This document shows positions 39,103 to 45,635 of a stretch of 45,635 nt of DNA, piece by piece. Position 1 is the first letter of the stretch; each line of letters opens with the position of its first letter. The notes beneath the pieces were generated by a model that was not told where the DNA came from, ran no database searches, and saw nothing but the letters and a program-made list of their open reading frames with translations. The DNA comes from a virus. The DNA lies in the IMG/VR virus record IMGVR_UViG_3300025736_000050, positions 1 to 45,635 of that record. One strand, written 5' to 3'. The position numbers were made by a program, and so were the translations under genes.

Positions 39103-40887
39103 TTACATAGTTTTATTCTTTAATCCGTCACGCATTTCACTGATTATCTCATACATCTTCTCCGCTGAGTTCTGGATGGTAGATATATATTTAATGTCAC
39201 GACCAAATCTATGTTCTTTAATCTTATGCTTGTCCCACTTGTCTTCGTTTCGTTTACATATCGTATCTTCCCATCTCTTAATAAACTCCGCTATCCCGCT
39301 GAAGCTCTCTATTCGCGGGGCAAGGTGCATCAATCCATCTAGCACCTTCTTCTCCTTGATAATAATCGCTCTCGATTTATTCCACAATGTCTCGTCCTCA
39401 AACTTCCCTTCCAAAATCATATAAGCATTCACAATCTTCTTGTGAGATATGATAAATCTATCCAACTCACCCAGATATTTATCAACACTCTTAAAAACTT
39501 CGTCCATCTCTATCCCCTGCTTCACTAAACCGGGGAAGGATATTTCGCCACTATTCTTATATGTCTTAATCGCATCTTCCAGTGTCATCTCTTCGCAATG
39601 TGCTTTCTTTACGCTCTTGGGATGGGAACAATCAACGACAGTACCATCAAAGTTACGCCACATCATTTCAAACTGCTTCAGATAACTCACCATCTGCTCA
39701 TCTGAATAAACCGGGTCACCTGATTTATTCTTACACACTCTTAACATCCGATGTTGTGGTGACACCATTAACCTCGATGACTCCTTCCATTTGTGATGCT
39801 CATATACGGCCTCAGCGTAGTACTTTTCCTCCGGGAACGATAGATCATTACCAATCATAATAATGTTCTCAGCACCCAGCCATGCGGCAACCTGGAAACT
39901 CAGGTGTGCTACTGTGGAACAGCCACTGATATAGTCCTCTCGCTTCAATCCACACAACTCATTGAGCCATCCATCTGAGAAGAAACACAACTTACCACCC
40001 ATCTTCTGGATAGCTTCAATAACAGCCGGATTGACCTTTGGGTCCATTAGAAATACGACACCCTTGCATTGTTCAAGTGTAACATCATCCAGAAACCGGC
40101 CTGATATCTCATGGTAATCTAGTGCCGTAACATACGCTGGCTTGATACCATTGGCCAATAGCGGCTTGAGCATAGTTAAGCATGTCACGAATGGCGGCAT
40201 CTCGCTGAGTTGATTCAGTCCGGGCAGAACATCGTCAACACTTGGGCCTGCCGCCACCGTGACAAGCGTGGCACTCTTTTCTTTTACGCAATCTTTTAAG
40301 TTCTCAATCGTTGGGTTATGCAGGTAGAAAAATGTATTGCCCAGGATATTATCAGCCGTTACTTTGCTGTTCGTCATTTGGGTGAGCATTAGCGTCTTCT
40401 GTGCATCGGCATAATCCATAACTGTTCGTGCGGCATTGGACCAAAACACATTATCATAATTCCATATCGGCTTGACAACTTTAACGCCACGACTCAATCT
40501 ATCAACAGACAATTGCAAGCGAATAACAATCTCACTTGGGTCTTCCGTGTCAATCAGAATAATTCTATTCGTCAATATTGCCACTGATATATCTACGCGG
40601 CTAAGCGCATATCTCAAGATAGAGGGAGATTTCTCCAGAAGTATTATCACTTCGTCGTCCGAGGTCTTATCAATCAACTTCTCCAAGAATACACCGTCAC
40701 ATATTCCAGGTATGATATAAACCCAAGGGTCATCATTGACTACATCCATCACATCTGGATAGATATTACCGGATGGAAGTTTCTTACGAGTCTTTGCATT
40801 GAGCAATTTCTCTCGTATGTCTTCACCGATAACGTCCCAGTTAGATTGTAGAATCTTTGTTCGTCGCTCGCGCTTTGGTTTACTCAT
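39103..40887 (-). CDS. maf-like: Maf/DUF115-type nonulosonic acid glycosyltransferase-like protein
   Basis: The 594-residue protein has an N-terminal domain and a central Maf/DUF115-type domain with AAGPSVDD (212-219), TALDYHE (254-260), GCSTVAHL (322-329) and IIMIGNDLSFP (342-352). The C-terminal helical part is longer than usual. Characterised Maf-type proteins transfer pseudaminic or legionaminic acid from its CMP-sugar to Ser/Thr residues of flagellin. Here a NeuA-like synthetase lies downstream in the same unit. With NeuB- and NeuD-like proteins in the same genome, the phage can be read as encoding its own virion or host glycosylation system (inference). Confidence 0.88.
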   Translation of the reverse strand: MSKPKRERRTKILQSNWDVIGEDIREKLLNAKTRKKLPSGNIYPDVMDVVNDDPWVYIIPGICDGVFLEKLIDKTSDDEVIILLEKSPSILRYALSRVDISVAILTNRIILIDTEDPSEIVIRLQLSVDRLSRGVKVVKPIWNYDNVFWSNAARTVMDYADAQKTLMLTQMTNSKVTADNILGNTFFYLHNPTIENLKDCVKEKSATLVTVAAGPSVDDVLPGLNQLSEMPPFVTCLTMLKPLLANGIKPAYVTALDYHEISGRFLDDVTLEQCKGVVFLMDPKVNPAVIEAIQKMGGKLCFFSDGWLNELCGLKREDYISGCSTVAHLSFQVAAWLGAENIIMIGNDLSFPEEKYYAEAVYEHHKWKESSRLMVSPQHRMLRVCKNKSGDPVYSDEQMVSYLKQFEMMWRNFDGTVVDCSHPKSVKKAHCEEMTLEDAIKTYKNSGEISFPGLVKQGIEMDEVFKSVDKYLGELDRFIISHKKIVNAYMILEGKFEDETLWNKSRAIIIKEKKVLDGLMHLAPRIESFSGIAEFIKRWEDTICKRNEDKWDKHKIKEHRFGRDIKYISTIQNSAEKMYEIISEMRDGLKNKTM

Positions 40888-41315
40888 AACTTCTCCACTG
40901 TTATCTCAATTCTCGGTCTGTCACTATACTTTTTCTGTATCACACCGTCACAGATTATCCGGTCGTCAGACCAGAAGATACCGTTCAGTGCATCACATAC
41001 AAACTTCTCCACATTATCTCGGTCTGGATTCTTATCATGCCACGTCGGGGCATTCGGTTTCAACTCGTCACTGTGCTTGCCAGAACGATAGTGGCTCCGT
41101 GGCCGGGGAAAAAACAGCAAGAGGTCAACTCTCAGTGGCCCCGACCACGGAACGATGGGCTTATACTCCATACATTTAGCCAGAAAATCACCCTTATCGC
41201 CCTTGCTTGGGTCATACTGGCCGACAAAATCACCCCTACGGAACGTCCGATGTCGTTTCAATGCCTTCGGACTACCGGGAACCGTGAAGGTGATGATATC
41301 TTTATCCGTTTTCAT
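40884..41315 (-). CDS. rusA-like: RusA-type Holliday-junction resolvase
   Basis: From the ATG at 41313-41315 the protein has 143 residues. It begins MKTDKDIITFTVPGSPKALK and has the family motif D-x-DNVEKFVCDALNGIFWSDDRII (near residue 95-120), with the conserved acidic residues that bind metal. These small enzymes cut four-way DNA junctions and are common in phages. It lies downstream of the HNH gene, and its start overlaps the 107-residue gene. Its first coding bases have a partial copy 0.4 kb upstream (41637-41717). Confidence 0.92.
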   Translation of the reverse strand: MKTDKDIITFTVPGSPKALKRHRTFRRGDFVGQYDPSKGDKGDFLAKCMEYKPIVPWSGPLRVDLLLFFPRPRSHYRSGKHSDELKPNAPTWHDKNPDRDNVEKFVCDALNGIFWSDDRIICDGVIQKKYSDRPRIEITVEKL

Positions 41316-41625
41316 CTTGACCTTCTTCCGGCTGGTCGTCATCCATAGCCTTTGAGTCGTCTTGATTCGCCGGGTCAAACAAAGGCTCATCCCTACCCAA
41401 AGCCACAATCTGTTCCATCAGGAAATCCACAGCAGACTCATAGTTCTGCTTAGCCTCTTTGTACTGGTCATGCTTCGCTTTCATAAGCAACTGCTTCTGG
41501 TGGACACCCTGCTGTAGCCCCACTATCGTAGTAAAAGCACCAGCCCGAATATCCAATTCTTCATACGCTCCAGCCTCAATTTCCACGACTTCTACCGGTT
41601 TCTCTACTTTTTTCTTCTTAGCCAT
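41302..41625 (-). CDS. coiled-coil protein with acidic tail
   Basis: The 107-residue protein begins MAKKKKVEKPVEVVEIEAGA, is predicted to be coiled coil in the middle (QKQLLMKAKHDQYKEAKQN) and ends in a strongly acidic tail. Its stop overlaps the RusA start. GGAGACAATCG is the ribosome site. The role is unknown. Confidence 0.6.
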   Translation of the reverse strand: MAKKKKVEKPVEVVEIEAGAYEELDIRAGAFTTIVGLQQGVHQKQLLMKAKHDQYKEAKQNYESAVDFLMEQIVALGRDEPLFDPANQDDSKAMDDDQPEEGQDENG

Positions 41626-41636
41626 TCGATTGTCTC

Positions 41637-41717
41637 CTATAAAATAGTAATTTCTTCTTTCGGTTTCATTGCCTTCGGACTACTGGGAACCGTGAAGGCG
41701 ATGATGTCTTTAGTCAT
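41637..41717 (-). CDS. 26-residue partial duplicate of the RusA N-terminus
   Basis: An ATG at 41715-41717 with GGGGGA upstream reads MTKDIIAFTVPSSPKAMKPK and stops after 26 codons. It matches the RusA start over about 16 residues: DIITFTVPGSPKAL in RusA against DIIAFTVPSSPKAM here. A 43-bp segment (41670-41712) differs from the matching 41262-41304 at only 3 positions. Its start overlaps the HNH stop. This is a recombination remnant or a translated short peptide; whether it is functional is unknown. Confidence 0.6.
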   Translation of the reverse strand: MTKDIIAFTVPSSPKAMKPKEEITIL

Positions 41718-42201
41718 TTTTGAGTTCCCCCGCGGGTTCATTTGCTATTTCGCGTAAATAAGCTGTGTACCTTTTGGGTATTTCTTCGATCATTTCATCA
41801 TTCGTTAAGGCCCAATTTATCGCCTTGGCGGTTACTTTTGGTGGAAAGGGGAACCCCTTTTTGTCCTCAAACCACCCTCCCGCCGTAGCAACCCCAACGA
41901 ATACCGTCATAATTTCTCCCGCAAGGAATAATGTTTTTAAGCAATCAGCCACAGTTTCTATAACTTCCGGCATTAGCTCCGTTTCTTCTTTGTGGCATGT
42001 TTCACAAAGAGTGACTAATGCTTGATCAGGGTAGCCCCACGGTTCTTTCCCGCGGAGATAATACCTATGGTGGACATGAAGCGACGATTTGTCATCACCA
42101 CACTGCTGGCAAGCCCAATTATCTCGCTCTAACACCTTTAGCCGCATCTTCTGCCATCTAGGGTCTTTGAGCTTTTCTGCGTAGGTTGTGTTAGCCATCA
42201 C
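41710..42201 (-). CDS. HNH endonuclease
   Basis: The 163-residue protein carries CQQC, HVHHRYYLRGKEPWGY and TLCETCHKEE, the zinc-binding and catalytic pattern of HNH nucleases. The C-terminal part is a unique alpha-rich extension (FLAGEIMTVFVGVATAGG). In phages these enzymes are involved in packaging or homing, but here the neighbours are replication and resolvase genes. No intron or terminase partner is adjacent. The start is a double ATG. Confidence 0.85.
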   Translation of the reverse strand: MMANTTYAEKLKDPRWQKMRLKVLERDNWACQQCGDDKSSLHVHHRYYLRGKEPWGYPDQALVTLCETCHKEETELMPEVIETVADCLKTLFLAGEIMTVFVGVATAGGWFEDKKGFPFPPKVTAKAINWALTNDEMIEEIPKRYTAYLREIANEPAGELKND

Positions 42202-42207
42202 TATCTC

Positions 42208-42999
42208 CTAAAAAACTGCTTCTTCGGGTTCCACTACCTTTTTTTCTGTTATTTGAGGTTTCTTATATCCCTCTATCATCTCTTTAGTCTGGTCTGAGAA
42301 GTCCTCTGTCTTACCTATATTAACATCGCCACCACTCTCTTCTTCCCAGCACCGATTGTTTATCCATGTCGCAAGGTTTTTCCATTCTGGTACAAATCCT
42401 TGTGTATTCTCCCTAGTTGATATTTGCTGTTCAAGAGAAGATGTTAAGATAGGTAATATTACTTTCCAGTCTTTATGTTTCTTACAGAAGTTGTTAAATT
42501 CGGTATCAAGTCCTCTTTTAGTCCCTAGATATTTCTTTCTGAAAGTGTCGAATTTTTCTTTATCTTTTTTAATAGAAGTAGAAGAAGAAGATGAAGATGA
42601 AGATGAAGGGTTGACCTTTTGGTGTGTGACATCAGTGTGACCTTGTTGCTTTGCCCTCGCCCTCTGTTGACGCAACCTGTTCTGTTCTTTGAGTTTAGCG
42701 TCCTTCTTAGCTCGCCTGCAAACTATCGTTATTTTCCCGTATTTTTGCGTTACGTCTGCGATATTTTCGACTAAAAAATATCCTAAAATATCTTTTGTCC
42801 TGTCTTCACCTTCACCAATTATCCTTGCAATTTGAGGCAAAGTCTTAGTGATTTCGCCAGTTTGATTGTGCCAGATATGGCATAAGATTTTCATCCATGC
42901 GCCCACCATTTCGTTATGATGCTCCTGTATATCCGTCAGTAAATCTTTGTAATATAACTGCACGCTTGGGGCTTTCCCTGAGTTCTTTTTGCCTTGCAT
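42208..42999 (-). CDS. replication-module protein with DUF1376-like N-terminus
   Basis: The 263-residue protein begins with an N-terminal winged-helix-like region (VQLYYKDLLTDIQEHHNEMV, WMKILCHIW). A Lys/Arg-rich helical part follows, then a tract of nine Ser encoded by trinucleotide repeats (about 42573-42608), and a C-terminal Trp/Asp/Lys-rich domain like those of helicase loaders (TEFNNFCKKHKDWKVILPIL). It could be a replication initiator or helicase loader for the DnaB-like protein. The position next to the HNH and RusA genes fits. A terminator-like hairpin lies in its leader. Confidence 0.65.
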   Translation of the reverse strand: MQGKKNSGKAPSVQLYYKDLLTDIQEHHNEMVGAWMKILCHIWHNQTGEITKTLPQIARIIGEGEDRTKDILGYFLVENIADVTQKYGKITIVCRRAKKDAKLKEQNRLRQQRARAKQQGHTDVTHQKVNPSSSSSSSSSTSIKKDKEKFDTFRKKYLGTKRGLDTEFNNFCKKHKDWKVILPILTSSLEQQISTRENTQGFVPEWKNLATWINNRCWEEESGGDVNIGKTEDFSDQTKEMIEGYKKPQITEKKVVEPEEAVF

Positions 43000-43015
43000 T
43001 TGGGTATCTCATATC

Positions 43016-43073
43016 AAAAAAATACCTTGGTGGATGAAACGCAACGCACAAGAGGAATTGCCCACCAAGGTAT
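43016..43073 (-). terminator. 12-bp inverted repeat with U-run before the replication-module gene
   Basis: ATACCTTGGTGG (43022-43033) and CCACCAAGGTAT (43062-43073) are perfectly complementary around a 28-nt loop. On the minus strand seven U residues follow, and the gene start is 17 nt further on. It could terminate transcription of the upstream genes or act as an attenuator for the replication-module gene. Confidence 0.75.
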
Positions 43074-43153
43074 AAAAAGATAATATTTACTTGTACGAAA
43101 ACGTTTCATACTTAAACCTTACCCTACGCTTTCCGGTTTATCAAGTTTATTTG

Positions 43154-43384
43154 TTATTTTCTATACGGACGGTGGTTGTATCGGGGGCAATCCAGAGAAG
43201 TGCAGTTCCGAATATCTACCGCTGCGTGTTCATACCCCATACATTCCCGGCAAAAAGCCTTAATTGCTACCATCCTGTGATTAGTGGTACAAGCCTCTTT
43301 GTACGTCACTTTTTCGGTGTTAGGTAGCCGTAAATATTTCTTTTTCTGTGCATCACTCATCTCTCTGTTATTGTCAACTGACAT
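43154..43384 (-). CDS. small Cys-cluster zinc-binding protein
   Basis: The 76-residue protein begins MSVDNNREMSDAQKKKYLRL and has a C-terminal CRECMGYE...CTSLDCPRYNHRPYRK segment, a pattern seen in many phage proteins and likely zinc-binding. AAAGGAAC is the ribosome site. The gene is followed by the 43016-43073 hairpin. Confidence 0.7.
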   Translation of the reverse strand: MSVDNNREMSDAQKKKYLRLPNTEKVTYKEACTTNHRMVAIKAFCRECMGYEHAAVDIRNCTSLDCPRYNHRPYRK

Positions 43385-43490
43385 TGTACTGTTCCTTTCT
43401 TAAAATACGGGACTGAGTACCCTTTTTTCTAGTCTGTAACGAACTATCTTTCCTAATTGGTACTTTGATACCATCTGATATTACGGTCGC

Positions 43491-43745
43491 TTAGAATGGG
43501 ACAGAGAGGCTCCCTGCCATATCTTCGTATTCTGCTATTCGTTCATTTAATAGTAAGGTCTGACTGGATGGAGCATACGCTTGCGCCTGGACCAGCACTT
43601 CTTTGGCCTTCCTGGGTCCAATCTTCAAAGCGGTCTCTGCCTTAATCAATTGCTTAATTCCCCATATCTTCTCTCGACGTAAAGATATGGCTAACTTCGC
43701 ATCTGTACGCTTTTTATCTGCAATTCTACGCTTTCTGCTTGGCAT
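43491..43745 (-). CDS. small basic protein
   Basis: The 84-residue protein has a strongly basic N-terminus (MPSRKRRIADKKRTDAK) and a Leu/Ala-rich helical C-terminal part. It is likely DNA-binding or RNA-binding, but without a recognised family. AGAGGTG is the ribosome site. It lies 3 bases from the preceding gene. Confidence 0.55.
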   Translation of the reverse strand: MPSRKRRIADKKRTDAKLAISLRREKIWGIKQLIKAETALKIGPRKAKEVLVQAQAYAPSSQTLLLNERIAEYEDMAGSLSVPF

Positions 43746-43748
43746 TAT

Positions 43749-44108
43749 TCACCTCTTGAAAATATCACCCAGTTTAACTTTACCCTGCTTACTAAAAACA
43801 ACCACAACAGCAATCACTGACTCTGGGTCTTTAGGGTTGGCGAAACACATTAACAATCTCTCATCTTTGCCCATCGGTGGCAATTTATGCAGAACTAACG
43901 GTATCTCAACGATTGGTATCGATTCATTTTTACCGACTATCATTGCCCCAGCAAGAATTTCCTTATTGTATGACTGCCATGCTACAGGGGCAAGCCTAGC
44001 AACCTTAGCGGCTTTATTAGTAATTGCAAATAGTAAGCCTGCTCCACAAAGGACAAAAACCACTGCTATTATTAAGGCTCTTATTAAGGCTTCTTTTGCT
44101 GGTTTCAT
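43749..44108 (-). CDS. membrane-anchored protein of unknown function
   Basis: The 119-residue protein has one N-terminal membrane segment (LIIAVVFVLCGAGLLFAI, about 12-29). A mostly beta-type soluble domain follows (VVVVFSKQGKVKLGDIF at the end). The start overlaps the stop of the 61-residue gene (ATGA). It could be a membrane factor for host takeover or lysis; evidence is topology only. Confidence 0.55.
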   Translation of the reverse strand: MKPAKEALIRALIIAVVFVLCGAGLLFAITNKAAKVARLAPVAWQSYNKEILAGAMIVGKNESIPIVEIPLVLHKLPPMGKDERLLMCFANPKDPESVIAVVVVFSKQGKVKLGDIFKR

Positions 44109-44290
44109 GTCTTATCCCTTAATTCGTTTTGCAACTTCGTAAGGCCACAGTCACACTCGTAATTTTGGTTATAACTACGGTTACAGCCAGCATCATGCCT
44201 AGCCCCCAGAATAAACTCCCGCATCTCAGCGTTTTCTGCTTCAAGTCTTTTACATTTTGATACTAACTTAGCTATTTCGGTTATCATCAC
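44105..44290 (-). CDS. small Cys-containing coiled-coil protein
   Basis: The 61-residue protein begins MMITEIAKLVSKCKRLEAEN with a short leucine/lysine coiled coil and has a C-terminal CNRSYNQNYECDCG segment. The start is a double ATG and the stop overlaps the membrane protein gene. No function was recognised. Confidence 0.5.
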   Translation of the reverse strand: MMITEIAKLVSKCKRLEAENAEMREFILGARHDAGCNRSYNQNYECDCGLTKLQNELRDKT

Positions 44291-44382
44291 TCACCATCTT
44301 TTCCTTGTCGCTATCCTAAATCGGTTTCAGTGTCCACAAAACATCTTGTGGATATTTCAGTAACTACAAAGTTAAAGTCAGC

Positions 44383-44404
44383 CTGACCCGCCGAAACGGG
44401 CCAG
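44383..44404 (-). terminator. candidate terminator after the lipoprotein gene
   Basis: CUGGCCCG, a 6-nt loop and CGGGUCAG pair through eight positions including one G-U. A weak U-containing tail follows on the minus strand. It lies shortly after the stop codon of the lipoprotein gene. Confidence 0.45.
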
Positions 44405-44427
44405 ACTCCACGGTGACCGTAGCGATT

Positions 44428-45060
44428 TTATGCCGCACGTATCTCACGAACAATATTTCTAGTAGCGGGCTTTTGGTTAGCTTTCAATTCTGTAACAATT
44501 CCTATTGAGTTAACCTCATCCAAAACACCTACGCCCTTATCCACAGACTTGACAACATCAACTAAGGCGGTTTTATATCGCTTGGCTAAAATACCGCCAA
44601 GGGCAGCGAGCAAGGTTCCAGCAATACCGGAGATAGTTCCCCAAGGAGGCGGGATGGCAGGCGATACCGCTACAAGCGTTTGCCCCGCCGCCTCTATCTC
44701 GTTCCCAATGTTAGCGTTACCTTCTGCCGCAATCTTAGCAATAGCCGCCTCTGCGCCCGTCACAGCCTTGTCGATCTTAGCCTTGACTTCCAACGCCTCA
44801 GACAGTTTCTCGGCCACCATAGTTAATGTCGCTTCTATCTTTGCGGCGTCGTCTGAGGCTAATGCTGGGTCGTCAGCGGCAACCTGTAAGTTTGCCAGCG
44901 TTTGCTGTAAGGTGGCAACATCATCGTCGATCAACACAGACTGGTCCTGTGTCATGCCAAGAAACGCAACCAATCCATCAAGCCTTTCCTGTGATGTTCC
45001 ATTGCACCCCATTACTCCAATCACTGCAACAAGCAGCACGATCATCGTTAACTTTTTCAT
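44428..45060 (-). CDS. lipoprotein
   Basis: The 210-residue protein begins MKKLTMIVLLVAVIGVMGCN, with a signal peptide and lipobox Cys19 (VMGC) followed by Asn. A long Ala/Asp/Gln-rich helical segment leads to a second hydrophobic patch (WGTISGIAGTLLAALGGIL, about 145-163). The mature protein is likely anchored in a cell envelope membrane. It follows the octapeptide-repeat gene, and the shared 24-bp direct repeat supplies part of its leader. Possible roles are lysis (spanin/holin), superinfection exclusion or envelope modification. Confidence 0.7.
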   Translation of the reverse strand: MKKLTMIVLLVAVIGVMGCNGTSQERLDGLVAFLGMTQDQSVLIDDDVATLQQTLANLQVAADDPALASDDAAKIEATLTMVAEKLSEALEVKAKIDKAVTGAEAAIAKIAAEGNANIGNEIEAAGQTLVAVSPAIPPPWGTISGIAGTLLAALGGILAKRYKTALVDVVKSVDKGVGVLDEVNSIGIVTELKANQKPATRNIVREIRAA

Positions 45061-45066
45061 AACTAC

Positions 45067-45635
45067 CTACTTTCCGCCCTGTTCGGGCTTGTTAGTTACC
45101 TGTATCTCTTTGCCGAACCTATCCAGCCACTTAGCCAAAATTTCGACGTAAAATTCATATTCTTTTACCTGTCCAGGCGTGTAGCTGTTTTCTTCGGCGC
45201 ACCGCTTTATGTTTTCTTGCCACCATTTAACAGGTTTTTCGATGCAACCCGAACGGATCAGGCTTGGCCCTGATACTTCGATGTAATATCGAGAGCCGTT
45301 AAATCTCAGTGGAGCAATAGGGAATTTGTAATCGTTGATCTTAAACGTACAGCCAAAGCCGGTATGAAACGTACAGTCATAGTCGGTATTGAACGTACAG
45401 TCATAGCCGGTATTGAACGTACAGCCAGAGCCGGTATTGAACGTACAGTCATAGTCGGTATTGAACGTACAGCCAGAGCCGGTATTGAACGTACAGTCAT
45501 AGTCGGTATTGAACGTACAGCCAGAGCCGGTATGAAACGTACAGTCATAGTCGGTATTGAACGTACAGTCATAGTCGGTATTGAACGTACAGCCAGAGCC
45601 GGTATTGAACGTACAGTCATAGTCGGTATTGAACG
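45067..45635 (-). CDS. CTFNT octapeptide-repeat protein, C-terminal part (5' end runs off right edge)
   Basis: The frame is open from the right edge down to a TAG at 45067-45069. It contains about 12 CTFNT units, then a unique C-terminal domain of about 88 residues: FPIAPLRFNGSRYYIEVSG, a Cys/Trp segment, a helical KEYEFYVEILAKWLDRFGKE stretch and the end QVTNKPEQGGK. It is the same gene as 1-469, and at the first 119 bases the two copies are identical. Unit order differs, so the array varies between copies. The stop precedes the lipoprotein ATG by 6 bases. Confidence 0.8.
   Translation of the reverse strand, partial: FNTDYDCTFNTGSGCTFNTDYDCTFNTDYDCTFHTGSGCTFNTDYDCTFNTGSGCTFNTDYDCTFNTGSGCTFNTGYDCTFNTDYDCTFHTGFGCTFKINDYKFPIAPLRFNGSRYYIEVSGPSLIRSGCIEKPVKWWQENIKRCAEENSYTPGQVKEYEFYVEILAKWLDRFGKEIQVTNKPEQGGK
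45072..45095. repeat. 24-bp direct repeat flanking the octapeptide-repeat gene (copy 2)
   Basis: Identical to 480-503. Here it encodes the last residues of the repeat protein (NKPEQGG) and leads into the ribosome site of the lipoprotein gene. Confidence 0.85.
45343..45635. repeat. 24-bp tandem repeat array, right copy
   Basis: This array of the same unit as at 56-335 contains about 12 units before the window ends. The unique flanking side is identical, but unit types occur in a different order (GSG- and DYD-type units alternate more regularly here). It marks the overlap used to judge the molecule circular. Confidence 0.95.

Overview
This window looks like an essentially complete, terminally overlapping genome of a lytic-looking podovirus-type phage of about 45.3 kb. 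Its first 119 bases repeat exactly at 45288-45406, and both ends lie inside the same gene, so the sequence is probably a circular or circularly permuted molecule opened within a 24-bp tandem array. The host is not identifiable from sequence alone. A lipobox lipoprotein, normal use of TAA, TAG and TGA as stops, strong Shine-Dalgarno sites and moderate GC point to a Gram-negative bacterium. No tRNA genes, rRNA or CRISPR array were seen.

Layout. Two transcription units diverge from an AT-rich, gene-free control region at about 31.7-32.7 kb and converge at 36.5 kb. The rightward unit (32731-36563) holds a dozen small unrecognised genes and ends in a serine recombinase with a zinc-ribbon insert. 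The leftward unit covers everything else and wraps through the window ends. It runs: small early-type genes (30.4-31.5 kb); beta-helix tail spike, terminase small and large subunits and portal (22.9-30.1 kb); NeuB-like synthase and an FmdB-like zinc ribbon; scaffold-like protein, major capsid protein and two tandem paralogous virion-type proteins (17-20.7 kb); NeuD/PglD-like acyltransferase; head-tail and tail proteins and internal virion proteins, including one of 1797 residues (4.2-16 kb). Then come an unrecognised possible annealing protein, a Cas4/RecB-like nuclease and a DnaB-type helicase (0.8-4.2 kb), a cassette gene encoding a CTFNT-repeat protein that crosses the window ends, a lipoprotein and small genes, a replication-module protein, HNH nuclease, RusA resolvase, a Maf/DUF115 glycosyltransferase-like protein, a B12-binding radical SAM enzyme and a NeuA-like CMP-sugar synthetase.

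Most exciting system. NeuB-, NeuD-, NeuA- and Maf-type proteins, with a cobalamin radical SAM enzyme between the last two, form the core of a nonulosonic (sialic, legionaminic or pseudaminic-type) acid synthesis, activation and protein O-glycosylation pathway. NeuB and NeuD sit inside the late structural operon, which suggests that the phage decorates its own virion, perhaps the tandem paralogues beside the capsid gene. That is inference, but each family call rests on visible motifs.

RNA-level features are also unusual. The major capsid gene leader can form an H-type pseudoknot whose last strand runs into the Shine-Dalgarno site. The next three virion genes have Shine-Dalgarno-sequestering hairpins. 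A family of terminator hairpins sharing one architecture surrounds the small-gene regions. The control region contains a perfect CRP-type palindrome correctly spaced from a TATAAT box.
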